Numbered from the stretch's first letter, positions 50,662-59,490 are shown. The stretch is 64,000 bases of DNA from UBA1181 sp045617845 (GCA_045617845.1 JAZLJL010000004.1:34667-98666); one strand, 5' to 3'. The notes: generated by a model from the letters alone, not told the origin. A program made the numbers and translations.

Positions 50662-50748
50662 CAAAAATAGTGTTTTTCGACGATATTTTCCTTGTCGTCG
50701 CTCTTTGTCTTTTGTTTTTTTTCAAAACTAACTATTTTGTTATTTTTG
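50662..50748. promoter_or_regulatory. Divergent -7 boxes for rimM and ttcA
   Basis: TATTTTTG on the minus strand (50662-50669), 20 bases before rimM, and TATTTTTG on the plus strand (50741-50748), 28 bases before ttcA. Both are exact TAnnTTTG matches. TTTG at 50711-50714 is 26 bases from the plus-strand box, longer than the usual spacing. Confidence 0.55.
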
Positions 50749-50776
50749 CGGTCGTGTTTTTATCATCATGTAAATT

Positions 50777-51532
50777 ATGTCTAATACGAAAGATGGACTC
50801 TTGTTCCATAAGGTGTTTAAGGACTTCAAATGTGCGGTCGAGCGTTATGGGCTCATCGATGCGGGTGACCATATTTTGGTCGGTCTGTCGGGTGGTAAGG
50901 ATTCCCTGGCTCTTCTGGAGTTGCTTGGCCAATACAAGCGCACGGGGCATGTGGATTTCTCCATGACTGCCTTGCATGTTTCCATGGAGAACATCGCCTA
51001 TCTTTCCGATTTGGATTATCTCCGTTCTTTTTCCGAGAAGTGCGGCGCTGATTTCCTCCACTCGGTCACGTCGTTCGACATGTCCACCGATAAGCGCAAG
51101 ACGCCTTGCTTTCTCTGCTCATGGAGCCGCAGGAAACGTTTTTTCGATGTGGCGAAGGAGATTGGCTGCAATAAGATCGCTTTGGGGCACCACAAGGATG
51201 ACGTTCTCCGTACTTTATTGATGAACTTGACGTTCCAAGGTTCTTTCGGCACGATGCCCCCGCTTCTGAAAATGGACAAGTTCGACATGCGCATCATCAG
51301 ACCGATGTCGCTGATCGAGGAGAATGAGTTGGCGGAGTTGGCCCAGGCGCATCAATATGTCACACAGAAGGTCGTCTGCCCTTATGAGGATGCTTCCCAT
51401 CGTTCCACCATGAAGGATGTGATGGATAAGTTGGTGGAGATGAACCCTAATGTCAAGGCTAGTTTGTGGAACGCCATGATGAATGTCCAAACTGATTATC
51501 TTCCTAAAATCATAGAGAATGGAAAAAAGTAG
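50777..51532 (+). CDS. TtcA-like tRNA 2-thiocytidine synthetase family ATPase
   Basis: N-type ATP pyrophosphatase that activates and thiolates cytidine 32 of tRNA. 251 residues. PP-loop SGGKDS at 38-43 (LVGLSGGKDSLALL), Cys111 and Cys114 in PCFLCSWSRRKRFF, GHHKDDVLRTLLMNLTFQG, and a third cysteine in VVCPYEDASHRS (near 198); these three cysteines are the expected Fe-S ligands of TtcA. The next gene overlaps its end by 14 bases. A closely related family member with another substrate is possible. Confidence 0.87.
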   Translation: MSNTKDGLLFHKVFKDFKCAVERYGLIDAGDHILVGLSGGKDSLALLELLGQYKRTGHVDFSMTALHVSMENIAYLSDLDYLRSFSEKCGADFLHSVTSFDMSTDKRKTPCFLCSWSRRKRFFDVAKEIGCNKIALGHHKDDVLRTLLMNLTFQGSFGTMPPLLKMDKFDMRIIRPMSLIEENELAELAQAHQYVTQKVVCPYEDASHRSTMKDVMDKLVEMNPNVKASLWNAMMNVQTDYLPKIIENGKK

Positions 51533-52811
51533 ATTGTTGAATTACCGTTTTGCTTTGGGACGCTTACGTTGGTGCCTCTTGTGCTTTTTGTCGTTTGCTT
51601 GTCTTCCGTCTTGGGCGGGGCAACCTTATACGAATAAATGTTTCTCTCCCGACATCAAGACGCTTCAGGTCTACCTTAACTCCGACCAATTGGATATCCC
51701 TGTGATTCGCATGGGGACGAACGACCAAGTGACGGTCTCCTTTGATTGGATGTCGCATAATTTTAGGCATCTCGCTTACCGCGTCTTGTATTGTAATGCG
51801 GATTGGACGCTCTCCGAATTGTCGGAGATGGAGTATATGGAGGGTTTGAACGAGGTGGTCATCGATGACCCGTATATTTCTATGAACACCACTTTCGATT
51901 ATTCGCATTATGAGTTCAAGTTGCCTAATGATGATATTAAATTATCTCTCCCTGGTAATTATATCGTTCAGGTATATGATACGGATGAACCTTCTTCCTC
52001 TCTTTTGGTCGCTTGTTTCTCACAACAGGATCCTAAGGTGTCGCTTTCGGGTTCGGTGGATGGAAAGTCTGTCTATGGCGTCAACAAGGAATACCAGCAT
52101 CTTACTTTCGAATTGATGTACATGCAAAACTTCAGCGCATTGCCAGACGAACTGACGGTCGTCGTTAGGCAGAACCGGAGGTATGACAATCAGGTTTATG
52201 GCATTAAGCCTACGTATGTGAAACCTGAGTCTTTGGTTTTCGAGGATGAGCGTCTGCTCTCCTTCGAAGGCGGTTGCCAATATAATGTGGCTGATTTCTC
52301 CCATCGTTACCGTTACAGCGGAACCATAGAACGCATCTCTTTCCATCATCCTTATTACCATGTGGAGATGAGACCCGGACAACTCGCGGAGAGCAAGTCC
52401 GCCATTTTCGGTAATGACGTGAATGGTGGCTATTTGGTGAACCAACAGGATATCTGGGATAACGCCGAGATTGATTATTCGGTTGTCCATTTCACCTATC
52501 CTCTGGAAGACCCGTGGATTGACGGCGCTTTGTATGTGGCGGGCGGATTCAACGATTTCCGTTTGAACGAGACGAACCGTATGAACTATAACTTTGACAG
52601 GCATCAGTATGAGTTGGATCTTGTACTGAAGAATGGTGGCTATAATTTCCAATACCTTTTCGTGCCTGCTGGTCAGACCGCCGGTTTCCCTTCCCGTCCT
52701 GAAGGCAGTTTTTGGGAGACGGAGAACGAGTATCAGATTTATGTCTATTATCGTCCGATAGGCTCTAATTATGATAGATTGATTGGCTTTGAGAGGGTTA
52801 AGGTTAATTAG
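51519..52811 (+). CDS. Type IX secretion plug-like protein (DUF5103)
   Basis: 430 residues. Signal peptide ending ACLPSWAGQ. The mature protein is beta-rich: FSPDIKTLQVYLNSDQLDIPVIRMGTNDQVTVSFDW, YRVLYCNADWTLSELSEMEYMEG, NGGYLVNQQDIWDNAEIDYSVVHFTYPLEDP and the C-terminal YVAGGFNDFRLNETNRMNYN, a pattern I associate with DUF5103, whose Flavobacterium member closes the outer-membrane SprA translocon. If that holds, the organism may have a type IX secretion system, though no other component is in the window. It overlaps ttcA by 14 bases. Name and function are inferred from the family. Confidence 0.72.
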   Translation: MEKSRLLNYRFALGRLRWCLLCFLSFACLPSWAGQPYTNKCFSPDIKTLQVYLNSDQLDIPVIRMGTNDQVTVSFDWMSHNFRHLAYRVLYCNADWTLSELSEMEYMEGLNEVVIDDPYISMNTTFDYSHYEFKLPNDDIKLSLPGNYIVQVYDTDEPSSSLLVACFSQQDPKVSLSGSVDGKSVYGVNKEYQHLTFELMYMQNFSALPDELTVVVRQNRRYDNQVYGIKPTYVKPESLVFEDERLLSFEGGCQYNVADFSHRYRYSGTIERISFHHPYYHVEMRPGQLAESKSAIFGNDVNGGYLVNQQDIWDNAEIDYSVVHFTYPLEDPWIDGALYVAGGFNDFRLNETNRMNYNFDRHQYELDLVLKNGGYNFQYLFVPAGQTAGFPSRPEGSFWETENEYQIYVYYRPIGSNYDRLIGFERVKVN

Positions 52812-52851
52812 GAACCTTTTGCCATATGAATTGATTGACAGGAAAATATAT

Positions 52852-52893
52852 TATCAAAAAAAACGCAACCGTTTGGCTGCGTTTTTTTTGATA
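52852..52893. terminator. Bidirectional terminator between the plug-like gene and tsaD
   Basis: TATCAAAAAAAACGCAACC (52852-52870) pairs with GGCTGCGTTTTTTTTGATA (52875-52893) except for one mismatch, 4-base loop. Both convergent units end here. Confidence 0.9.
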
Positions 52894-52902
52894 TCGGGTG
52901 TC

Positions 52903-53919
52903 TTACATATTCACTTTCGAGAACGGCGGTAGACTGATGTCGCAGTATTCTCCGTCCAAATATTTGTAGTAACCCGCAATGGCTACCATGGCGCCGTTGT
53001 CGGTCGTGTAGGAGAATTTCGGTATGTGGATCTTCCATTTGTAGCGTCGGGCGTGGTCTTCGAACGCCGCGCGAAGCCCTGAATTGGCTGAAACACCTCC
53101 TGCCACAGCCACTTCCTTAATTCCGTAGTCTTTCACCGCCTTCCGAAGTTTCGCCATCAAGATGTCGATGACGGTGCTCTGCAAAACGGCGCAAAGGTCT
53201 TGTTTCCTCTCTTCTACGAAGTTCGGATTCTTTTGTATCTCGTCCCTTAAGAGATAGAGAAAGGAGGTCTTCAATCCGCTAAAGCTATAGTTGTAGTCAG
53301 GAATCTGTGGCTTGTGCAATGTGAATGCCTTTGGGTCTCCCTCTTTAGCGAGACGGTCGATGACGGGTCCGCCGGGGTAGGGAAGTCCCATCACTTTCGC
53401 GCATTTGTCAAATGCTTCGCCCGCAGCGTCGTCGATGGTTTGTCCGATGATTTCCATCTCCTTGTAGCTCTTCACCAAGACGATCTGCGAATTTCCGCCT
53501 GAAACCAACAGACAGATGAACGGGAAGTTAGGCAACTCTTTCTGGTCGTCCTTCGTCTGGATGAAATGGGCGAGGATGTGCGCCTGCAAGTGGTTCACGT
53601 CCACCAAAGGAATGCCGAGCGCTAAGGAGAATCCTTTGGCGAAGGATGTGCCTACGAGCAGCGAGCCCATTAAGCCCGGACCTCTGGTGAATGCTATCGC
53701 GTTGAGTTCCTCTTTTTTGATGCCGGATTGGCGGAGTGCTTCCGAAACGACCGGTATGATGTTCTGCTGATGTGCGCGGGAAGCCAATTCCGGGACAACT
53801 CCTCCGTAAGCTTCGTGCACTTTTTGGCTTGCTATCACGTTCGACAATAAGAATCCGTCGCTGATGACTGCGGCCGACGTGTCGTCGCATGATGATTCTA
53901 TCGCTAAGATGTTAACCAT
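52903..53919 (-). CDS. tsaD: tRNA N6-adenosine threonylcarbamoyltransferase TsaD
   Basis: Transfers threonylcarbamoyl to adenosine 37 of ANN-decoding tRNAs. 338 residues, standard length. ASKH-fold motifs are ILAIESSCDDTSAAV, ARAHQ-like ELASRAHQQNI, the metal histidines His110 and His114 in VNHLQAH, LLVSGGNSQI and VAVAGGVSANSGLR. Essential in most bacteria; the partner genes tsaB/E/C are not in the window. Single-gene unit. A TAATTTCG box lies 60 bases upstream, next to an array of 7-base repeats. Confidence 0.96.
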   Translation of the reverse strand: MVNILAIESSCDDTSAAVISDGFLLSNVIASQKVHEAYGGVVPELASRAHQQNIIPVVSEALRQSGIKKEELNAIAFTRGPGLMGSLLVGTSFAKGFSLALGIPLVDVNHLQAHILAHFIQTKDDQKELPNFPFICLLVSGGNSQIVLVKSYKEMEIIGQTIDDAAGEAFDKCAKVMGLPYPGGPVIDRLAKEGDPKAFTLHKPQIPDYNYSFSGLKTSFLYLLRDEIQKNPNFVEERKQDLCAVLQSTVIDILMAKLRKAVKDYGIKEVAVAGGVSANSGLRAAFEDHARRYKWKIHIPKFSYTTDNGAMVAIAGYYKYLDGEYCDISLPPFSKVNM

Positions 53920-53978
53920 TTCTTTCTTCTTTTTGCGGGTCTCGCTTTTGCTTGGTCCGCCGTTTTTATTTGTAACCG

Positions 53979-53986
53979 CGAAATTA
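53979..53986 (-). promoter_or_regulatory. -7-like box of tsaD
   Basis: TAATTTCG on the minus strand, followed by CG; also found before nhaD and cysteine-repeat protein 1. The 7-base repeat array begins nine bases further upstream, in the region where a -33 element and RNA polymerase contacts would lie. Confidence 0.4.
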
Positions 53987-53994
53987 CAAATAAT

Positions 53995-54022
53995 TTAAGA
54001 ATTAAGAATTAAGAATTAAGAA
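53995..54022. repeat. Tandem repeat, four copies of TTAAGAA
   Basis: Four perfect 7-base units at 53995-54022, followed by a partial fifth (TTA). They lie between the start of tsaD and the end of cysteine-repeat gene 2. Copy number could change by slippage and alter the distance between the tsaD -7 box and sequences upstream of it. Confidence 0.85.
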
Positions 54023-54039
54023 TTACTGAATGCAATTTC

Positions 54040-55779
54040 CTATCGCTCGGATTTCATGACGTTCCATCCGTCCGGTATTCTGTTCTCCCCGAATTCCTCT
54101 GGTAAAGTTTCGGGGCAGAAGAATGTTCCGTTCGTGTCGACGTCGTTCGCCCAAGTGAGTGTGAAGTCTGCCCAACGAGTGAAGCCCACCTTGATTTTGT
54201 TTAGTTTGGAGCATCCTTTGAAGATGCCTGAGTAACAGCCCGTCTCTAGGTTGGTGGCTGGTAGTTCGGGTGCGTTCTCTAGGTTGGTGCAGTTGTTGAA
54301 CATGCCTGCGTAACAGCGTGGAGCCAGTTCTGTGGCGGGAAGCTGAGGCGCGTCCTTTAAGTTTTCGCAGTAGACGAACATGCAGCTGTAGCAGTGGTCC
54401 TTCATCTTTTTAGCTGGCAATTGAGGAGCGTCGCGGAGACTTCGGCATGTGCCGAACATGTAGGCGTAACATCCTTCCGCTAAATTTTCCGCCGGTAATT
54501 GTGGCGCTTCTTCGAGTTCGTCACATCCCATGAACATTTCCATGTAGCAGTTTGGTTTCATTTCCGTTGCCGGAAGGGACATCGCTTTTTTCAGTTTTTC
54601 GCATTGGCGGAACATGCTGCTGTAACAGCCGCTTGCTAGTTGCGTGGCTGGAAGCGCATTCGTTTTGGTCAGGTTGACGCAGCTTTTGAACATCTCGTCG
54701 TAACAGTTCGCCTTCAGTGTCGTGGCGGGTAGTTGGGGTGTCTCTGTCAGACTGAAACAGTTGTAGAACATGTTTTGGTAACATCCGTTAGCCAATTGCA
54801 TGGCGGAGAGTTCTGGCGCTTGGGATAAGTCGGCGCATCCCGAGAACATCCATGCGTAGCATTCTTTTTCCAACGCCATGGCGGGTAGTTGGGGCGCTTT
54901 CGACAATTTTTTACAGGAAAGGAACATTCCCCAGTAACATCTCTCCTTCATCTCTTTCGCAGGCAGAACTGGCGGTGTTGTCAGACTTGTGCATTTTTCG
55001 AACATGGAGCTGTAACATCTTTTCGCCAAACGAGTGGAGGGAAGCTCCGGCGCTTGGGTGAGAGCCTTGCATCCGGCGAACATGGAACTATAGCAATATT
55101 CCTCCATGTTTTTTGCGGGAAGCTGTGGTGCGGTTTCCAACTTGTTGCAGTCCCTGAACATGCCTGAGTAACATTTCTCTGCTAATTTCTTTGCGGGAAG
55201 AACGGGCGCTTTCGTCAAGTTCCCGCATGCCTCGAACATGTTCTTGTAGCAACATGCGCTCAGTTTCTTTGCCGGCAGTTGAGGAGCTTCCTTTAGGTTC
55301 GCGCATCCTTTGAACATGCTAGAGTAGCACATCTCGGTTAATTTTTTGGAGGGTAGGCTAGGGGCGCTTGTCAACCCTTCGCATGAGGCGAACAGTTGGT
55401 GGAAGCAGTATGCGTTCGGTATCGCTTTCTGTTTCCCTTTCCCGTCGAATAGGCTGGTCACGTTGCCGGACGCTGACACTTTCCCTTCTATGATGATGCG
55501 GGTGAATTCTTTCTCGCTCTTGGAAAATCCCAATGGGTTTTCTCCTTTGACGTATATTTTGTCCCCTATTTCCTTCAGGGATATTTTTTCGCCCTCACCC
55601 AGCTTCTTCCATGTTTTCATGTCGTCGTCCGAATATTGGACGTCTGGTTGGTTGCCTCCGTTGTTTTGTACGCTGATGTATGCGTTTTTTGTCTCTGCCG
55701 TGAAACATAGTTGTTTCGCCGGGGCGATTCCTAGTGACGCACATAGGAACATGAATAGTTGCGAAATCTTCTTGATCAT
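54040..55779 (-). CDS. Secreted cysteine-repeat protein 2 (BspA/DUF285-like repeats)
   Basis: 579 residues with the same plan as the protein at 41716-43221: signal peptide (KKISQLFMFLCASLGIAPA), N-terminal beta domain (LCFTAETKNAYISVQN, GDKIYVKGENPLGFSK), about 16 tandem 26-residue units with consensus CYSSMFxxCxxLxxAPQLPAxxL, and a C-terminal cap KVGFTRWADF...FFCPETLPEEFGENRIPDGWNV. Each complete unit has Cys at positions 1 and 9, about 30 in all. Probable right-handed solenoid with two cysteine ladders. No anchor. Possibly a surface or secreted adhesin, by analogy with BspA. Confidence 0.85.
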   Translation of the reverse strand: MIKKISQLFMFLCASLGIAPAKQLCFTAETKNAYISVQNNGGNQPDVQYSDDDMKTWKKLGEGEKISLKEIGDKIYVKGENPLGFSKSEKEFTRIIIEGKVSASGNVTSLFDGKGKQKAIPNAYCFHQLFASCEGLTSAPSLPSKKLTEMCYSSMFKGCANLKEAPQLPAKKLSACCYKNMFEACGNLTKAPVLPAKKLAEKCYSGMFRDCNKLETAPQLPAKNMEEYCYSSMFAGCKALTQAPELPSTRLAKRCYSSMFEKCTSLTTPPVLPAKEMKERCYWGMFLSCKKLSKAPQLPAMALEKECYAWMFSGCADLSQAPELSAMQLANGCYQNMFYNCFSLTETPQLPATTLKANCYDEMFKSCVNLTKTNALPATQLASGCYSSMFRQCEKLKKAMSLPATEMKPNCYMEMFMGCDELEEAPQLPAENLAEGCYAYMFGTCRSLRDAPQLPAKKMKDHCYSCMFVYCENLKDAPQLPATELAPRCYAGMFNNCTNLENAPELPATNLETGCYSGIFKGCSKLNKIKVGFTRWADFTLTWANDVDTNGTFFCPETLPEEFGENRIPDGWNVMKSER

Positions 55780-55856
55780 AGTGATTGATTAATTATTGAT
55801 TCATATAACTGTCGCAATGGATTTGCATGCTTTATTTGCATTCCTATTGTCTTATG

Positions 55857-55864
55857 CAAATGTA
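55857..55864 (-). promoter_or_regulatory. -7 box of cysteine-repeat protein 2
   Basis: TACATTTG on the minus strand, an exact TAnnTTTG match, 78 bases before the start. The upstream ~150 bases to the next gene are AT-rich and contain nothing else I can support. Confidence 0.5.
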
Positions 55865-56017
55865 ATGTTTTTTTTCGTATTCATAATGTTTGTTATCCAT
55901 CAATTCATTTCTCTTGGAAGTTGTGTGAATTTATGCTAAATACAATCGTATCTTTCTCCCCTTCCCGTTGCATAATACAATTTTTCTGTCGAAATTTGCG
56001 TATATAAAATTATATTT

Positions 56018-56824
56018 ATGGGTAGTAAAGAAAACAACGAGAACTTAAACAAAAAGCAGAAGGAGAATCCTTGGGTGAACATCATTTTCAACATTGTGAT
56101 TCCTGTAGTCATATTATCTAAGTTTACTTCCGAGGATAGGCTTGGACCTGTCTATGGCCTGATTGTAGCCTTGGCTTTCCCTACTGTTTATTTCTTCTAT
56201 GATTTCATCAAGAGCCGCAAGGCTAATTTCATCTCCATCCTCGGTTTCGTCAGCATTTTCCTGACGGGTATTATCGGTGTGTTTGAATTCCCTAGTGAAT
56301 GGATCGCTTATAAAGAGGCTTCCGTCCCTTTCTTGATTGGCTTGGCGGTCCTTATTTCCTTGAAGACTCCTTATCCTTTGATTCGCAAGTTGCTGTATAA
56401 TGATAACTTGATGGATTTGGAGCGTGTGGACGCTATTTTGGAAGAGAAAAACAAGAAGACGGATTTTGAAAAGGTCTTGGTCAATTCCACTTATTTGGTC
56501 GCTGCGTCATTCCTTCTCTCCACCGTCACGAATTTCGTGTTGGCGAAAGTGGTGATCCATAGTCCTTCCGGAACGGAGGCTTTCACTCAGGAATTGGCTA
56601 AGATGACCGCTCTTAGTTTCCCTGTTAACTCCTTGCCCGCTACGGCTGTGATGATGGTGGCGTTATGGTATCTCATCCGCAATCTTACGAAGATCACTGG
56701 TTTGTCCATGGAGGAGATGCTTGCTCCCGAACTGAGGGGGAAGATGGCTGAGAAGGAAGAAAAGGGTGGATCCGCTTCTTCTGTCGTCGAAGAAACTGAG
56801 ACTGAATCTGATAAGACAGAGTGA
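56018..56824 (+). CDS. VC0807-family membrane protein
   Basis: 268 residues with about six membrane helices. FNIVIPVVILSKFTSEDRLGPVYGLIVALAFPTVYFFYDF followed by SRKANFISILGFVSIFLTGIIGVFEF and EASVPFLIGLAVLIS match the VC0807 pattern as I recall it. The C-terminus (about 235-268) is hydrophilic and Glu/Lys/Ser-rich. Function of the family is not established. Single-gene unit ending at a good terminator. Confidence 0.7.
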   Translation: MGSKENNENLNKKQKENPWVNIIFNIVIPVVILSKFTSEDRLGPVYGLIVALAFPTVYFFYDFIKSRKANFISILGFVSIFLTGIIGVFEFPSEWIAYKEASVPFLIGLAVLISLKTPYPLIRKLLYNDNLMDLERVDAILEEKNKKTDFEKVLVNSTYLVAASFLLSTVTNFVLAKVVIHSPSGTEAFTQELAKMTALSFPVNSLPATAVMMVALWYLIRNLTKITGLSMEEMLAPELRGKMAEKEEKGGSASSVVEETETESDKTE

Positions 56825-56832
56825 ATAATCGG

Positions 56833-56864
56833 AGAGACGTTGTCTGACAACGTCTCTTCTTTTT
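56833..56864 (+). terminator. Terminator after the VC0807-family gene
   Basis: Perfect 10-bp stem AGAGACGTTG (56833-56842) with CAACGTCTCT (56848-56857), 5-base loop, T-rich tail. Confidence 0.9.
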
Positions 56865-56906
56865 GATAAAATATATGTTGCCGATTTTTTTTCGGAACTT
56901 AAACGA

Positions 56907-59381
56907 ATGTGTGTTATGTATAGGATTTCTGAGATTGCGGAGATGTCCGCCGGTGTTCTGGTGGGTTCCCAAGATGTGAATGTGAGCCGGTTATTGTTGG
57001 ACAGCCGTTTGTTGTCTTTCCCGGAGGAGACGTTGTTTGTCGCTATCAAGTCCGCTCGTGATGATGGCCATAAGTATGTGGAGGAGCTTTACCGCAGGAA
57101 TGTGCGTAACTTCATGGTCTCTTGTGACGTCGCGGCTTACAAGGATTTGAAGGAGGCGAATTTCGTCGTGGTGAAGGACACCGTCGCCGCTTTGCAGCGC
57201 TTGACCGCCATGCATAGGGCTCGATTCAACGCTCCTGTCATCGGTATCACTGGTAGCAATGGAAAGACCATCGTGAAGGAGTGGTTGTATCAACTTCTCC
57301 ACGAGGATTATCATATTACCCGTTCCCCTCGTAGTTATAATTCGCAGATTGGTGTGCCACTCTCCGTTTGGGAGATGGATGTCGATACTCAGCTGGGATT
57401 GTTCGAGGTGGGTATTTCCAAGGTGGATGAGATGGATAATCTTGCGCCTATCGTTTCCCCTTCCATCGGTGTCTTCACCAATTTGGGTGAAGCGCACCAG
57501 CAGAATTTCTCTTCTTTGAAACAGAAATGTACCGAAAAGATGAAACTTTTCAAGGGGTGCGGTACAATCATTTATGGAAAGGATGATAAATTGGTTGATA
57601 TCTGCGCCCAGCAGATGCATCCGAACGCCCGTTTCGTCACTTTTGGCAAGCAGAAGGACGCCACGTTGCAGGTCCTTTCGGAAGATATTGTCAATGGTAA
57701 TACGGTCATTTCTTATTTGTATGAAGGTAAAGAGTCTAAAGTATCCATTCCATTCTCTGATTTCGCCTCTATCGATAATGCCTTGCATTGTCTTTGCGTC
57801 TTGTACGCATTGGGTGTCGATGCGAAAAAAATCGCTAAGCGTATGGGCGAACTGGAGTCTGTCGCTATGCGTATGGAGGTGAAGGATGGTGTGAAGGGTT
57901 GCCTATTGATCAATGATAGTTACAATTCGGATGTGAATTCATTGAATATCGCTTTGGATTTCCTTGCCCAGCAGGCTACGGCTAAAAATATGACCAAGAC
58001 GTTGATCCTGTCAGATATTCTTCAGTCAGGTAAGGAGCCTGACGAACTTTATTGTGGCGTGGCTGAATTGGTCGAAAAGAAGAATATCGAACGTTTCATC
58101 GGTATTGGTCCTGACATATCCAAGTATGAGAAGTGTTTCAATGTGCCTCAAAAGTATTTCTTTACGGATACGGAGCATTTCATGCGACAAATAGATTCTT
58201 TCCCTTTTGACAATGAGGCTATCCTCTTGAAGGGTTCCCGTAAGTTCCATTTCGAGACCATCACCGATAAACTGGCGAAGGCGGTCCACGAGACGGTCCT
58301 TGAGGTGAACCTCTCCGCTTTGGTGAATAACTTCAACTACTTCCGTTCTTTCCTGAAGCCGGGAACGAAGATCATGAGCATGGTGAAGGCGAACGCTTAC
58401 GGAAGCGGCGACATCGAGGTGGCGCGTACTTTGCAACAGAATGGTTGTGACTATCTCGCTGTGGCTGTGGCGGATGAGGGTGTGGTTCTCCGTCGTGAGG
58501 GCATCCACATTCCTATCGTGGTGATGAATCCTGAGCCGAATAGTTTTTATAAGATTTTTGAGAATAACCTTGAACCTGAGGTCTACAGTTTCGCTCTGCT
58601 GAAGCGTATGATTTCGGAGGCGGAGAAGTTGGGTATTACTGATTATCCTATCCATTTGAAGATGGATACGGGTATGCACCGCCTTGGTTTCGAACTGAAG
58701 GATTTGGACGAACTGATCGCTTTGCTGAAGTCTCAGAAGTGTGTGAAACCTCGTTCCGTATTTTCGCACTTGTTCGGTTCCGACGATACGATTTTCGACG
58801 ATTGCACGATGGCGCAGATTAAGCTCTTTACGGAGATGAAGGATAAAATCTTCGCCGCATTCCCTTATAAGATTATGGCGCATATCCTTAATTCGGCTGG
58901 CATCGAACGTTTCAGTGATTACCAGTTCGATATGGTCCGCTTGGGTATCGGCCATTATGGTATGAGCGCTGTTGATTCGAACCGTTTGGAGGAGGTCTGC
59001 ACGTTGAAGACGAACATATTGCAGATTCGTAAGGTGGCTGCCACGGAGACGGTCGGCTATAGTCGCAAGGGTGTCTTGACGAGGGATTCCGTCATCGGCG
59101 CTATACCGATTGGTTATGCGGATGGTTTCAACCGTAAGTTGGGTAACCGCAACGGTAAGGTTCTGGTGAATGGTGTCTTCGCTCCGATCGTGGGCAATGT
59201 CTGCATGGATGTCTGCATGATCGATTTGACTGATGTGCCTAACGTGAAGGAGGGCGATGCCGTGATTCTCTTTGGTAAAGGACATCCTATCCAAGGTGTG
59301 GCGGATACTTTGGGCACAATCTCCTACGAAGTGCTGGCGGGTATCTCCAAACGTGTGAAGAGGGTTTATTACCGTGAATAA
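56907..59381 (+). CDS. murF-alr: Bifunctional UDP-N-acetylmuramoyl-tripeptide:D-alanyl-D-alanine ligase / alanine racemase
   Basis: 824 residues joining two peptidoglycan precursor enzymes. Residues 1-~455 are MurF: N-terminal domain with DSRLLSFPEETLFVAI, ATP-binding GITGSNGKT (113-121), NLGEAH in the central domain, and LLINDSYNSDVNSLNIALDFL. From ~462 the alanine racemase follows without a break: the PLP lysine near residue 494 in MSMVKANAYGSG, HLKMDTGMHRLGF, and near the end YSRKGVLTRDS, IPIGYADGF and NVCMDVCMIDLTDV, where the second active-site Tyr lies in the racemase fold. The fusion couples D-Ala supply to its use as D-Ala-D-Ala and is known from Bacteroidetes. The start may be ATG 56907 or 56916. 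Confidence 0.95.
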   Translation: MCVMYRISEIAEMSAGVLVGSQDVNVSRLLLDSRLLSFPEETLFVAIKSARDDGHKYVEELYRRNVRNFMVSCDVAAYKDLKEANFVVVKDTVAALQRLTAMHRARFNAPVIGITGSNGKTIVKEWLYQLLHEDYHITRSPRSYNSQIGVPLSVWEMDVDTQLGLFEVGISKVDEMDNLAPIVSPSIGVFTNLGEAHQQNFSSLKQKCTEKMKLFKGCGTIIYGKDDKLVDICAQQMHPNARFVTFGKQKDATLQVLSEDIVNGNTVISYLYEGKESKVSIPFSDFASIDNALHCLCVLYALGVDAKKIAKRMGELESVAMRMEVKDGVKGCLLINDSYNSDVNSLNIALDFLAQQATAKNMTKTLILSDILQSGKEPDELYCGVAELVEKKNIERFIGIGPDISKYEKCFNVPQKYFFTDTEHFMRQIDSFPFDNEAILLKGSRKFHFETITDKLAKAVHETVLEVNLSALVNNFNYFRSFLKPGTKIMSMVKANAYGSGDIEVARTLQQNGCDYLAVAVADEGVVLRREGIHIPIVVMNPEPNSFYKIFENNLEPEVYSFALLKRMISEAEKLGITDYPIHLKMDTGMHRLGFELKDLDELIALLKSQKCVKPRSVFSHLFGSDDTIFDDCTMAQIKLFTEMKDKIFAAFPYKIMAHILNSAGIERFSDYQFDMVRLGIGHYGMSAVDSNRLEEVCTLKTNILQIRKVAATETVGYSRKGVLTRDSVIGAIPIGYADGFNRKLGNRNGKVLVNGVFAPIVGNVCMDVCMIDLTDVPNVKEGDAVILFGKGHPIQGVADTLGTISYEVLAGISKRVKRVYYRE

Positions 59382-59406
59382 TTAGAGTTCTCTCTAATGA
59401 CGTATT

Positions 59407-59437
59407 AAGGTTGGCGTTGGTTCGTCAACCTTTTTTT
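59407..59437 (+). terminator. Terminator after murF-alr
   Basis: AAGGTTGGCG (59407-59416) with CGTCAACCTT (59423-59432), one mismatch, 6-base loop, seven T. Confidence 0.85.
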
Positions 59438-59490
59438 GTTTCGTTGAGGCTGTTAGGTGTGTGGATGGTAGATGATTTAGACTTGAATTA

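Noticed and set aside
53995..54022. Phage or integron attachment site at the 7-base repeats
   Set aside because: There is no integrase, tRNA-end duplication or mobile gene nearby; it is a simple sequence repeat.
41716..55779. CRISPR-like arrays at the repetitive stretches
   Set aside because: The regular repeats at 41716-43221 and 54040-55779 are in-frame protein repeats of 78 bases that diverge at DNA level. There are no spacers and no cas genes.
58026..59294. Long minus-strand open frame (422 codons) inside murF-alr
   Set aside because: It is fully antisense to the alanine racemase half, whose motifs are intact, and its translation is rich in His, Arg and Ile with no domain pattern. It is a shadow of codon bias.
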